Source of the DNA: Chitinophaga solisilvae
GTDB lineage: Bacteria > Bacteroidota > Bacteroidia > Chitinophagales > Chitinophagaceae
Reading direction: 5' to 3'
Assembly: GCF_009928525.1 (NCBI RefSeq)
Contig: NZ_JAABOK010000012.1
Location: forward strand, 1-64,000
DNA: 64,000 nucleotides
Both the position numbers and the translations under genes were made by a program. How positions within the stretch are numbered: the stretch's first letter is position 1; every line of letters begins with the position of its first letter. The notes beneath the pieces were generated by a model. The model had not been told where the DNA came from and searched no databases. It worked only from the letters and a program-made list of their open reading frames with translations. This document shows positions 52,728 through 60,693 of the stretch, one piece after another.

Positions 52728-53114
52728 ATGGTTAAGAAGGTAACAGAGGGCATCACTATAAGCGTGGAAACATTTTACCAGCCGGATTATTCAAATCCTA
52801 TTGGTGGCGAATTCATGTTTGCTTACCGTATCACCATTGAAAACAACAATACATTCCCCATAAAACTGCTCCGCCGCCACTGGTATATCATCGATTCGAA
52901 CGGTACCCACCGGGAAGTGGAAGGAGAAGGCGTAGTGGGCGTTCAGCCGCTGCTGGCCCCCGGTGAAACCTATCAGTACGTCTCGGGATCGAACCTGCGT
53001 ACGGAGATAGGCAAAATGTACGGTACCTACCAAATGGAAAACCAGCTGGACAAGAAACTCTTCGAAGTAAGGATTCCTGAATTCCAGATGATTGTTCCAT
53101 TTAAACTGAACTAG
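52728..53114 (+). CDS. apaG: ApaG-domain protein
   Basis: A 128-residue single-domain ApaG protein. Strands GITISVETFYQPDYS, YRITIENNNTFPIKLLRRHWYI and the loop VEGEGVVGVQPLLAPGETYQYVSGSNL are all conserved. ApaG folds like a fibronectin type III domain and is linked to divalent-metal or dinucleotide metabolism, mechanism unclear. Convergent with gldB. Confidence 0.95.
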   Translation: MVKKVTEGITISVETFYQPDYSNPIGGEFMFAYRITIENNNTFPIKLLRRHWYIIDSNGTHREVEGEGVVGVQPLLAPGETYQYVSGSNLRTEIGKMYGTYQMENQLDKKLFEVRIPEFQMIVPFKLN

Positions 53115-53122
53115 AAAAGTTA

Positions 53123-54142
53123 TTACGGTCTGTACTTAGCTTCCTTAAAGATTTCAAGTAAATTCTTCATCTCCATTAACTGTTGCACCGTTGTTTCGGG
53201 GTGTGCGTTCATGTATTTTTCTATAATACGGTAACCCACGAAGTAGCCTATTTTTCCAGGGGCGCCTTCGGGCATACCCTGAGTGGAGGGCGCATCTGTC
53301 ATGAAATGGTTGATCTGCTGCCAGTCGGTATTATACAGCAGGTTGTTCTGCACAAAGAACTGCCAGATCATCTTTTCATTATCATGGCACCACTGCAGCT
53401 GATCTTTCGTATAGCCAAAACGGATAGTATCAGGCGTAGCGGGCAGTACGGCAGCCAGGAAATACTGCTGCTTGCCGGCCTCTATCATCTGCTCCAGCAG
53501 GCCGCCGCTGGTACGCGCCGCAGGATACAGCTGCTGCTGTAATACCTGCATACAGTTGGCGACAATGTACTCCGGCGCAAAACGATGAATCATATAATCC
53601 GGATAATCCGGTATACGGCTGTAGGGCGGAAAATCTTCTCCCATATACATATCCAGACCGATACCCAGGATAGAATCCACTGTGATGGCGCCATAATTGG
53701 CAATGGCAGAAATAAAGGTAATGACCTTCGGGGGCCGGAAAGAAGGAATGTAATATTTAGTATAGCGGAAAGCCTCTGTCAGACCCGTTTGCAGCTGCGA
53801 TAAGTCGGCATACTTACGGGCCACATCCTTTTCCAGCTGCCGGAAATCGGGATTGGTCAGAAACCGTTTTAACTGCTGCTGTACGCCCAGGCTGCTATCT
53901 GAATATGCTCCCATATTCATGATCTCAGCAAAGTACACCGGCAGAAATACCGGATACGCCACATGCAGCCGCGATACCCCCGGTTGTAAATTGTTTGTAT
54001 CCAACGCAAACAGCGCGGTATCAAACCGTTCAATACTAACGTGCACAGGTATCTGACTGACATCCGGCGCCTTTTTGCCCGACTTGCAGCCACCTGTCAC
54101 CAACAATATGGCAACACAGCTTTGCAGAAAATAATGTTTCAT
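53123..54142 (-). CDS. gldB: Gliding-motility lipoprotein GldB
   Basis: A 339-residue lipoprotein (signal SCVAILLVTGGC, the lipidated Cys about 20 residues in) of the GldB family, required for gliding. VSIERFDTALFALDTNNLQPG, VYFAEIMNMG and IPDYPDYMIHRFAPEYI are characteristic, and NPDFRQLEKDV is seen centrally. The start at 54142 (MKHYFLQSCVA) gives a normal signal peptide. The divergent neighbour is a PorT-like barrel and then nadE, an order seen around gldB in other Bacteroidota. Confidence 0.93.
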   Translation of the reverse strand: MKHYFLQSCVAILLVTGGCKSGKKAPDVSQIPVHVSIERFDTALFALDTNNLQPGVSRLHVAYPVFLPVYFAEIMNMGAYSDSSLGVQQQLKRFLTNPDFRQLEKDVARKYADLSQLQTGLTEAFRYTKYYIPSFRPPKVITFISAIANYGAITVDSILGIGLDMYMGEDFPPYSRIPDYPDYMIHRFAPEYIVANCMQVLQQQLYPAARTSGGLLEQMIEAGKQQYFLAAVLPATPDTIRFGYTKDQLQWCHDNEKMIWQFFVQNNLLYNTDWQQINHFMTDAPSTQGMPEGAPGKIGYFVGYRIIEKYMNAHPETTVQQLMEMKNLLEIFKEAKYRP

Positions 54143-54177
54143 TTGAATTCGCATCGCTGTAAATATATAATAAATAA

Positions 54178-54336
54178 TAATTACGAATTACGAATTGCGA
54201 ATTACGAATGTATAGGCGAAGATTAAAGCGAAGATTAAAACGAAGATTTAAGGAGATGTTTAATAGTTATCTTCTTAAATCTTCGTTTTAATCTTCGCCT
54301 ATACATTCGTAATTCGCAATTCGTAATTCGTAATTA
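54178..54336. repeat. Long inverted repeat LIR-12 (ATTACGA-type ends), asymmetric stem
   Basis: The left arm (54178-54253) and right arm (about 54273-54336) pair through the heptamer ends and TATAGGCGAAGATTAAA, but the left arm holds one extra 12-nt GCGAAGATTAAA unit. Loop about 20 nt. It lies in the divergent gap between gldB and the PorT-like gene, so here it cannot serve both as a terminator for converging genes. Confidence 0.93.
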
Positions 54337-54378
54337 CTTTTCATTTTGGTAATTTCATGTTTTAAACTGGACCTTAAT

Positions 54379-55062
54379 ATGAAACGGATTTTCCTTTTAG
54401 CACTGACATTGGGAATGGTGAAAATGGGGATAGCACAGCAGGGAATGGGTACATTCAGAAGCAGGGTACGCCTGGGTTTCAAGGTAGACCCCATGATCTC
54501 GATACTGAAACCGCAGGAATCGGGTGTAAATCGCAACAGCGCCAAAGCCGGACTGAGCTTCGGCCTCATGGCAGATTTCAACCTGAATGAAACCGGTAAC
54601 TATGCCATTGCCTCGGGATTTCAGGTGGTACTGGCCGGCAGCAAGCTGAAATATGACGCCGGTAAAGGGCTGAGCGACTTTAAAGGAAATCCGGCCGAAT
54701 ATAATATGAAACTCACCTACGTGGAAATACCGCTGGCACTGAAGCTGAAAACCACTTCAAACGGCGGTCTGGACTGGTGGGGCCAGTTCGGTACCTTCCT
54801 CTCGTTCCCGGTAAGCGGCCGCGCAGATGTTATCTCCCTCAGTCAGACACATGACAGGGTGAACATCCTGAAGGAAATGAACCGTATCAATATAGGCATG
54901 CTCATTGGCGCCGGCATTGAATATCCGCTGGGTGAAACACTGACTGGCGTTGCTGGTATCACCTACCAGAACGGATTTGTAGATGTTACCCGGAACGGAA
55001 AATGGGATGACGGAAGGGTAAATTTAAATAGCTTTGCCCTGCGCCTGGGCGTGTTCTTTTAG
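54379..55062 (+). CDS. PorT-like outer-membrane beta-barrel protein
   Basis: A 227-residue exported protein (signal FLLALTLGMVKMGIAQQ). The mature protein has FRSRVRLGFKVDPMISILKPQ, FGLMADFNLNETGNYAIASGFQVVLAGSKLKY and IGMLIGAGIEYPLGETLTGVAGI, a PorT/SprT-style barrel. The proximity to gldB and nadE suggests it could be the genuine PorT of the type IX secretion system, but similar barrels are common. The start is the ATG at 54379. Confidence 0.78.
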   Translation: MKRIFLLALTLGMVKMGIAQQGMGTFRSRVRLGFKVDPMISILKPQESGVNRNSAKAGLSFGLMADFNLNETGNYAIASGFQVVLAGSKLKYDAGKGLSDFKGNPAEYNMKLTYVEIPLALKLKTTSNGGLDWWGQFGTFLSFPVSGRADVISLSQTHDRVNILKEMNRINIGMLIGAGIEYPLGETLTGVAGITYQNGFVDVTRNGKWDDGRVNLNSFALRLGVFF

Positions 55063-55093
55063 CAGATAACTGTTACTTTAATTGGATCTAATT

Positions 55094-56761
55094 ATGAAGA
55101 TTATACTGGCACAACAGAATTACTATATAGGCAACTTCGAATATAATACACAGAAAATAATCGATGGCATCAAAGCCGCCAGAGCACAGGGGGCAGACCT
55201 GGTCGTGTTCTCCGAACTGTGCGTATGCGGCTACCCTCCGCGCGACTTCCTGGAGTTTGAAGACTTCATCGCACAAAGCCATGCGGCTATTGACCGCATT
55301 AAAGCGCATACACAGGATATTGCCGTGCTGGTAGGCGCTCCGGCCCGCAATCCGCAAAAAGAAGGAAAAGACCTGTTCAACGCTGCCTGGTTCCTTTACG
55401 AGGGAGAAGTAAAACAGGTGGTACATAAAACACTGCTTCCTACCTATGACGTATTTGATGAATACCGCTATTTTGAACCCGCCTACGAATGGAATGTCAT
55501 TCCTTTCAAAGGTAAAAAACTGGCTGTAACCATCTGTGAAGATATCTGGAACCTGGGAGATAATCCGCTGTACCGCGTTTGTCCTATGGACCTGCTCATG
55601 GCGCAGGAACCAGACGTGATGATTAACCTGTCTGCATCTCCCTTTGACTACGATCATGATGAAGACAGGAAAGAGATCATCCTGGCCAACGTACTCAAGT
55701 ACAGGCTGCCCATGTATTATTGCAATACGGTGGGTTCTCAGACAGAAATTGTATTTGACGGCGGCTCCCTCATTTATGATGCAAAGGGTAATGTGGTAAA
55801 AGAACTGCCCTACTTTGAAGAAGCTATGGGTGGTATGGAACTGGAAAAGCTTACCGGCAGCGGAGAAGCGCCGGTGCGGATGCAGGAGTTCACGCCGCTT
55901 ACCAAACTGGTGTTTGACCATAACATCAACCGCATCTACGACGCGCTGGTGCTGGGCATCCGTGATTATTTCGGGAAGATGGGCTTTAAAAAGGCCATCC
56001 TTGGCTCTTCCGGTGGTATAGACAGTGCCGTTACCCTCGCCATTGCCTGCGACGCTCTTGGCAAAGACAATGTGAGAGCCATTCTTATGCCTTCTCCCTA
56101 CTCTACTGAACACTCTGTAGATGATGCGGTAGCATTATCCAAAAATCTGGGTAACCCCTACGACATCATCCGTATCAATGATATTTACCAGAGCTTTCTG
56201 GATACGCTGGAGCCTTATTTTAAAGGGCTGCCATTCAATGTGGCAGAGGAAAATACGCAGTCCCGCATCCGCGGTAACCTGCTGATGGGCCTTTCCAACA
56301 AATTCGGATATATCCTGCTGAATACTTCCAACAAAAGTGAGCTGTCTACCGGCTACGGTACCCTGTACGGCGACATGGCCGGCGGCCTGTCTGTGCTGGG
56401 CGATGTATACAAGATGCAGGTATATGCACTGGCCAGGTATATCAACCGCGACAGGGAAATTATTCCGGTAAATATCATCGAGAAGGCGCCGTCTGCAGAA
56501 CTGCGTCCGGATCAGAAGGACAGCGACAGTCTGCCAGACTACGCCGTACTGGACAGTATCCTGTACCAGTACATTGAACGCCGCCAGGGACCAAAGGAAA
56601 TTATCGCTCAGGGCTTCGATTCGGCTTTGATTTCGCGCACCTTAAAGATGGTGAACACCAATGAGTACAAGCGAAATCAGTTTTGCCCTATCATACGCGT
56701 ATCTTCAAAAGCCTTTGGTGTGGGCAGAAGGATACCTATCGTAGGCAAGTATCTTAGTTAG
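55094..56761 (+). CDS. nadE: Glutamine-dependent NAD+ synthetase
   Basis: A 555-residue two-domain enzyme of NAD synthesis, taking deamido-NAD to NAD. The N-terminal nitrilase-type glutaminase has Glu in FSELCVCGYPPRDFLE, Lys in HKTLLPTYDVFDE and Cys in VTICEDIWNLG. The C-terminal synthetase has the ATP loop ILGSSGGIDSAVTLAIA and later NKSELSTGYGTLYGDM. The ATG at 55094 (MKIILAQQNY) is chosen over the upstream TTG. Located 31 nt after the PorT-like gene, likely co-transcribed. Confidence 0.96.
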   Translation: MKIILAQQNYYIGNFEYNTQKIIDGIKAARAQGADLVVFSELCVCGYPPRDFLEFEDFIAQSHAAIDRIKAHTQDIAVLVGAPARNPQKEGKDLFNAAWFLYEGEVKQVVHKTLLPTYDVFDEYRYFEPAYEWNVIPFKGKKLAVTICEDIWNLGDNPLYRVCPMDLLMAQEPDVMINLSASPFDYDHDEDRKEIILANVLKYRLPMYYCNTVGSQTEIVFDGGSLIYDAKGNVVKELPYFEEAMGGMELEKLTGSGEAPVRMQEFTPLTKLVFDHNINRIYDALVLGIRDYFGKMGFKKAILGSSGGIDSAVTLAIACDALGKDNVRAILMPSPYSTEHSVDDAVALSKNLGNPYDIIRINDIYQSFLDTLEPYFKGLPFNVAEENTQSRIRGNLLMGLSNKFGYILLNTSNKSELSTGYGTLYGDMAGGLSVLGDVYKMQVYALARYINRDREIIPVNIIEKAPSAELRPDQKDSDSLPDYAVLDSILYQYIERRQGPKEIIAQGFDSALISRTLKMVNTNEYKRNQFCPIIRVSSKAFGVGRRIPIVGKYLS

Positions 56762-56777
56762 CTTTTGGCTAATTTTC

Positions 56778-56785
56778 TATCTTTG
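56778..56785 (+). promoter_or_regulatory. -7 box (TATCTTTG) for serS
   Basis: TATCTTTG lies 24 nt before the serS ATG. Confidence 0.6.
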
Positions 56786-56808
56786 ACCAAATTTTATACA
56801 AATTATAC

Positions 56809-58077
56809 ATGTTACAAGTACCGTTTATACGTCAAAATAAAGAGCTGGTATTGGAAAGACTGGCTGTAAAACATTTTAAGGAAACAGCCCTGATCGATGA
56901 AATAATTGCCCTGGATGACAGGCGCAAGAAATTAACCCTGGAGTATGATGAAACACAGGCGCAGGTAAACAGCCTCTCCAAAGAGATCGGGAAGCTGATG
57001 GCGCAGGGAAAGAAAGAAGAAGGGGAACAGCAGCGCGCTGCCGTTAATGCCCTGAAAGAGAAGCTCGGTCCTGTAAATGAAGAATTGAACGCTACTGAAA
57101 AAGCACTGCACGATACCCTGGCAAAAATACCGAACCTGCCCTCTGTACAGGTGCCTGCCGGCAAAACGCCGGAAGACAATGTAGAGGTGCGCAGAGGGGG
57201 TACCATCCCTACCCTGGATGCCGCAGCCGTACCACACTGGGATCTGGCTAAAAAGTACGACCTGATTGACTTTGAGCTGGGTAATAAAATCACCGGCAGC
57301 GGTTTCCCTGTTTTCAAAAACAAGGGCGCCCGCCTGCAACGCGCACTGATTCAGTATTTCCTGGATTATAACATCGGCAACGGCTACCTGGAATATGCGC
57401 CTCCCTACCTCGTTAACGAAGCCTCTGCATACGGCACGGGCCAGTTACCGGATAAGGAAGGACAAATGTACCACGCTACAGAAGATAACTATTACCTGAT
57501 TCCTACTGCAGAAGTACCTGTAACGAACATCTACAGAGATGAGATCGTGAAAGATACAGACCTGCCTATCAGAATGACTGCCTATACGCCCTGCTTCCGC
57601 CGCGAAGCCGGCTCCTACGGCAAAGATGTACGTGGCCTCAACCGCGTACACCAGTTTGATAAAGTAGAAATCGTGCAGATCGTACATCCGGAAAAATCCT
57701 ACGAGGCGCTGGACGAAATGGTGGCGCATATCGAAAAACTGCTGAACGCACTGGAACTGCCTTACCGCATCCTGCGCCTCTGTGGTGGCGATATGAGCTT
57801 TGCTTCTGCCATCACCTACGATTTTGAAGTGTACAGCGCCGCCCAGCAAAAGTGGCTGGAAGTAAGCTCTGTATCCAACTTTGAAGCCTACCAGACCAAC
57901 CGGATGAAGATCCGTTATAAAGAAAACAACGGCAAGCCACAGCTCACCCATTCCCTGAATGGCAGCTCCCTGGCACTGCCACGTATCATGGCCAGCCTGC
58001 TGGAAAACAACCAGACCCCGGATGGAATCAGGCTGCCGGAAGTACTGCACAGGTATTTCGGCGATACCACCATTTAA
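56809..58077 (+). CDS. serS: Seryl-tRNA synthetase
   Basis: A 422-residue class II synthetase. The N-terminal antiparallel coiled-coil arm (about residues 25-105) is followed by class II motifs: motif 2 in YTPCFRREAGSYGKDVRGLNRVHQF and motif 3 in HSLNGSSLALPRIMASLLEN. Length is normal. Followed by a terminator and then LIR-13. Confidence 0.97.
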   Translation: MLQVPFIRQNKELVLERLAVKHFKETALIDEIIALDDRRKKLTLEYDETQAQVNSLSKEIGKLMAQGKKEEGEQQRAAVNALKEKLGPVNEELNATEKALHDTLAKIPNLPSVQVPAGKTPEDNVEVRRGGTIPTLDAAAVPHWDLAKKYDLIDFELGNKITGSGFPVFKNKGARLQRALIQYFLDYNIGNGYLEYAPPYLVNEASAYGTGQLPDKEGQMYHATEDNYYLIPTAEVPVTNIYRDEIVKDTDLPIRMTAYTPCFRREAGSYGKDVRGLNRVHQFDKVEIVQIVHPEKSYEALDEMVAHIEKLLNALELPYRILRLCGGDMSFASAITYDFEVYSAAQQKWLEVSSVSNFEAYQTNRMKIRYKENNGKPQLTHSLNGSSLALPRIMASLLENNQTPDGIRLPEVLHRYFGDTTI

Positions 58078-58117
58078 TAGCTGGCTATTTGATTATTTGA
58101 GATTTCTCTTTGTTATA

Positions 58118-58146
58118 AGTGCCCTCTGGTCCATCCGGAGGGCACT
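58118..58146 (+). terminator. Terminator-like hairpin after serS
   Basis: GTGCCCTCTGG pairs with CCGGAGGGCAC across a 5-nt loop with one mismatch. The following sequence (GTTATTTGG) is only partly T-rich. Confidence 0.65.
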
Positions 58147-58149
58147 GTT

Positions 58150-58277
58150 ATTTGGTTATTTGGTTATTTGAGATTTGGTTATTTGTCATGCAGCGAAGAC
58201 CTGAGTGGAAATGAATATATGCTCAGGTCTTCGCTGCATGACAAATAACCAAATCTCAAATACCCAAATAATCAAAT
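58150..58277. repeat. Long inverted repeat LIR-13 (ATTTGAG-type ends)
   Basis: Arms 58150-58205 and 58222-58277 are 56 nt with two mismatches; loop 16 nt. The ends consist of ATTTGGTT/ATTTGAG words, and the inner stem is CATGCAGCGAAGACCTGAG. It lies between serS and the acetyltransferase gene, immediately before the -7 box of the latter. Confidence 0.96.
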
Positions 58278-58282
58278 AAATC

Positions 58283-58290
58283 TATTTTTG
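58283..58290 (+). promoter_or_regulatory. -7 box (TATTTTTG) just before the acetyltransferase gene
   Basis: TATTTTTG ends 3 nt before the ATG at 58294, so the message would be leaderless or use a later start. Any -33 element lies in the LIR-13 arm. Confidence 0.5.
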
Positions 58291-58293
58291 TGT

Positions 58294-58836
58294 ATGCGAC
58301 ACTTTTTGCCCAATGGGGAGGAGCTTACTATCAGATGGCCTGAGATCGGCGATGCGCCTGGTTTGCTGGCGAATTTTCAACGGATGATCGGAGAAACGGA
58401 CTTCCTGTTGTTTACGCGGCAGGAGGCGGGAGAGCTGGATGTAAAGTCAGAAGAAGAGTTTATTAAGTCTTATCTTAACTCCGGCGATCAGCTGATGCTG
58501 TTGGCGGTGGCAAGAGATACCATTGTAGGATCTGTTACGGTGAATCACAGCGGGTATCATAAGAAGGGACACATCGCTGAAATGGGTATTGCCGTGGAGA
58601 GAGCCTGGGGGAATATGGGAATCGGGCGGCGGCTGATGACGGCCATGATACGATGGGCGGAAGCGCATAAAAAGCTGCAGATCATTTACCTGAATGTATT
58701 TTCTACCAATGAGAAAGCCATGCAGCTATACCGTAACTTTGGTTTCCTGGAATGTGGCCGTATGCCGGCAGGTATAGCCCCGCGCGATGGTGAATATGCC
58801 GACCTTGTAATGATGTACCGTCGCGTGAAACCATAA
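58294..58836 (+). CDS. GNAT-family acetyltransferase
   Basis: A 180-residue acetyltransferase. The acetyl-CoA site is IAEMGIAVERAWGNMGIGRRLMTAMI, and IIYLNVFSTNEKAMQLYRNFGFLECGRM completes the fold. The substrate is not predictable. It lies 25 nt ahead of the moeB-rhodanese gene on the same strand and may share its transcript. Confidence 0.93.
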   Translation: MRHFLPNGEELTIRWPEIGDAPGLLANFQRMIGETDFLLFTRQEAGELDVKSEEEFIKSYLNSGDQLMLLAVARDTIVGSVTVNHSGYHKKGHIAEMGIAVERAWGNMGIGRRLMTAMIRWAEAHKKLQIIYLNVFSTNEKAMQLYRNFGFLECGRMPAGIAPRDGEYADLVMMYRRVKP

Positions 58837-58861
58837 TTTTTCACGATTCAAGCAGAAGAAT

Positions 58862-59947
58862 ATGCAACGATATGACCGTCAGACGAGACTGGAAGGCTTC
58901 GGGCCGCAGAAGCAGGCCCTGCTGCAACAGGCTGCCGTACTGGTAATAGGCGCGGGAGGCCTGGGAGTCCCGGTTTTACAGTATCTAACGGCAATGGGTA
59001 TAGGAAAAATCGGTATCGTGGAAAATGATACCGTTTCCGTCACCAATCTGCAAAGGCAGGTACTTTATGCTACCGCCGATGCTGGTAAGCCAAAATTGCA
59101 GCAGGCCGTTAAACGCCTGCAGGCACTGAATCCGGAGGTGACCTTTATATCGCATGATACCTGGCTTACCGTTGATAATGCCCTGGAAATTATCAGCGCC
59201 TATGACGTAGTAGCAGACTGCTCCGATAACTTCGGCACCCGTTACCTGGTCAGCGATGCCTGTGTGATTGCCGGAAAGCCGCTCGTGTACGGCGCTATCT
59301 ATAAGTATGAAGGGCAGGTCAGCGTATTCAATTACGATGGCGGCGCCACCTATCGCTGTATTTTTCCGGAAGCGCCGGAAGACGGAGAAATGCTGAACTG
59401 CAGCGACATCGGCGTATTGGGCGTACTGCCCGGTATCATTGGCTGCTACCAGGCCAACGAAACGGTGAAGGTCATCACCGGTATCGGTACCCCGCTGAAA
59501 AATCAACTGCTTACGATAGATACCCTGCATAATACCCATCTTATTTTTAACATAACCCCGGTGCCGGCCAATCAGCAGCTGACGCAGCTGCAGGCAGACT
59601 ACCACCAGACCGTTTGTGAAGTGAACCAGATACAATCCTTATCCGTTCAGGAATTGAACGAACGTCTGCTGACAGACGATAACCTGCTGCTCCTGGATGT
59701 CAGGGAAGATGATGAATGGCAAATATGCCATATTCCGCAGGCACTGCATATCCCTATGGGACAGGTGTTACAGCGGGTGCAATCGCTGCAGCCGGAAAAA
59801 CCGGTGGCGGTCATCTGTCATCATGGTATGCGTAGTCGCGCGGTAGGCCAGCGGCTGGCAGAGCTGGGCTTCCGCCAGGTGTATAATGTGGAAGGCGGTA
59901 TTCATGCGTGGGCCTGCGTAATTGATCCTCAGATGCAAACCTATTGA
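58862..59947 (+). CDS. moeB: MoeB/ThiF-like adenylyltransferase fused to rhodanese
   Basis: A 361-residue protein: an E1-like domain (about 1-245) with the ATP loop VLVIGAGGLGVPVLQYL, followed by LQRQVLYATADAGKPK, and a C-terminal rhodanese domain (about 260-361) with the catalytic Cys in VAVICHHGMRSRA. Such fusions adenylate the C-terminus of MoaD or ThiS and donate sulfur from the rhodanese Cys. With moaD and moaE nearby, molybdopterin synthase sulfuration is the likely job. The two zinc CXXC pairs of classic MoeB are not both evident. Confidence 0.9.
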   Translation: MQRYDRQTRLEGFGPQKQALLQQAAVLVIGAGGLGVPVLQYLTAMGIGKIGIVENDTVSVTNLQRQVLYATADAGKPKLQQAVKRLQALNPEVTFISHDTWLTVDNALEIISAYDVVADCSDNFGTRYLVSDACVIAGKPLVYGAIYKYEGQVSVFNYDGGATYRCIFPEAPEDGEMLNCSDIGVLGVLPGIIGCYQANETVKVITGIGTPLKNQLLTIDTLHNTHLIFNITPVPANQQLTQLQADYHQTVCEVNQIQSLSVQELNERLLTDDNLLLLDVREDDEWQICHIPQALHIPMGQVLQRVQSLQPEKPVAVICHHGMRSRAVGQRLAELGFRQVYNVEGGIHAWACVIDPQMQTY

Positions 59948-59949
59948 TA

Positions 59950-60693
59950 GTGGTAACAGAACTCTGCTTTCTTTTTTTCCTGGTGGCGCTGGCCTATTCT
60001 GCTGCCGGTTTTGGCGGCGGTTCCAGCTACCTGGCGCTGATGGCGCTGTGGAGTGTGGATTTTCAGCTGATGAAATCCACTGCATTGCTATGTAACGTAG
60101 CCGTAGTTGCCGGCGGTGTCTATCATTTTTACAGAAGCGGGCACCTGCCGCTGAAGAAGGCCTGGCAATTATCGCTGGTGAGTGTGCCCCTGGCCTTTGC
60201 AGGTAGCTACCTGCCATTGAAGCAGGAGACTTTTTTCCTGTTGCTGGGCATTGCATTAACACTGGCGGCGGTGTTTATGTGCTACCGGCTTTTCTTTGAG
60301 AAAGAAGGCGATCCGGCAGCGCTGCGTAGCGGAAACGGAATGCTGTATGGTGTTATCGGCGGTGGTATAGGGCTGCTGTCCGGTATGACAGGCATTGGCG
60401 GCGGCATTTATCTGTCGCCGGTATTGCGGCTGGGAAAGTACGATACTGCGAAGAATATAGCTGGTCTCAGCAGCTTTTTTATATTGGTGAATTCTATTGC
60501 CGGTCTGCTGGGGCAGGCGGCGAAACATGCCATTGTTTTTAAGTGGGATTTTGCCGGCCCGTTATTACTCTCCGTGATTATCGGCGGCCAGGTTGGCTCA
60601 CTGCTCAGTGCGCGGATACTCAAACCGCGGTGGGTGGCCGGTGCTACGGCATTGCTGATATTATATGCAGGGGTGAGAATGCTGATTAAATAA
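59950..60693 (+). CDS. TauE/SafE-family membrane transporter
   Basis: A 247-residue protein with about eight hydrophobic segments and the TauE/SafE signature FFLVALAYSAAGFGGGSSYL, repeated in the second half as GLLSGMTGIGGGIYLSPVL. Members export sulfite or sulfonates, or move other anions; here the neighbourhood suggests a link to sulfur or molybdenum cofactor chemistry. The start is GTG 59950 or TTG 59944, which overlaps the moeB stop. Convergent with moaA with no gap. Confidence 0.88.
   Translation: MVTELCFLFFLVALAYSAAGFGGGSSYLALMALWSVDFQLMKSTALLCNVAVVAGGVYHFYRSGHLPLKKAWQLSLVSVPLAFAGSYLPLKQETFFLLLGIALTLAAVFMCYRLFFEKEGDPAALRSGNGMLYGVIGGGIGLLSGMTGIGGGIYLSPVLRLGKYDTAKNIAGLSSFFILVNSIAGLLGQAAKHAIVFKWDFAGPLLLSVIIGGQVGSLLSARILKPRWVAGATALLILYAGVRMLIK

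Noticed and set aside
1..58280. The intergenic repeats as a CRISPR array
   Set aside because: They are single dispersed inverted repeats with kilobases of genes between them, not tandem repeats with uniform spacers, and no cas genes are present.
1..58280. The intergenic repeats as plain Rho-independent terminators
   Set aside because: Arms are far longer than usual, T-runs after the stems are mostly missing, one copy is in a divergent gap, and separate normal terminators exist next to LIR-5 and LIR-13. A contribution to termination is still possible.
1..58280. The repeats as insertion sequences or MITEs
   Set aside because: No target duplications were seen, arms differ among copies, and no transposase lies in the window. 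A remote transposase cannot be excluded.
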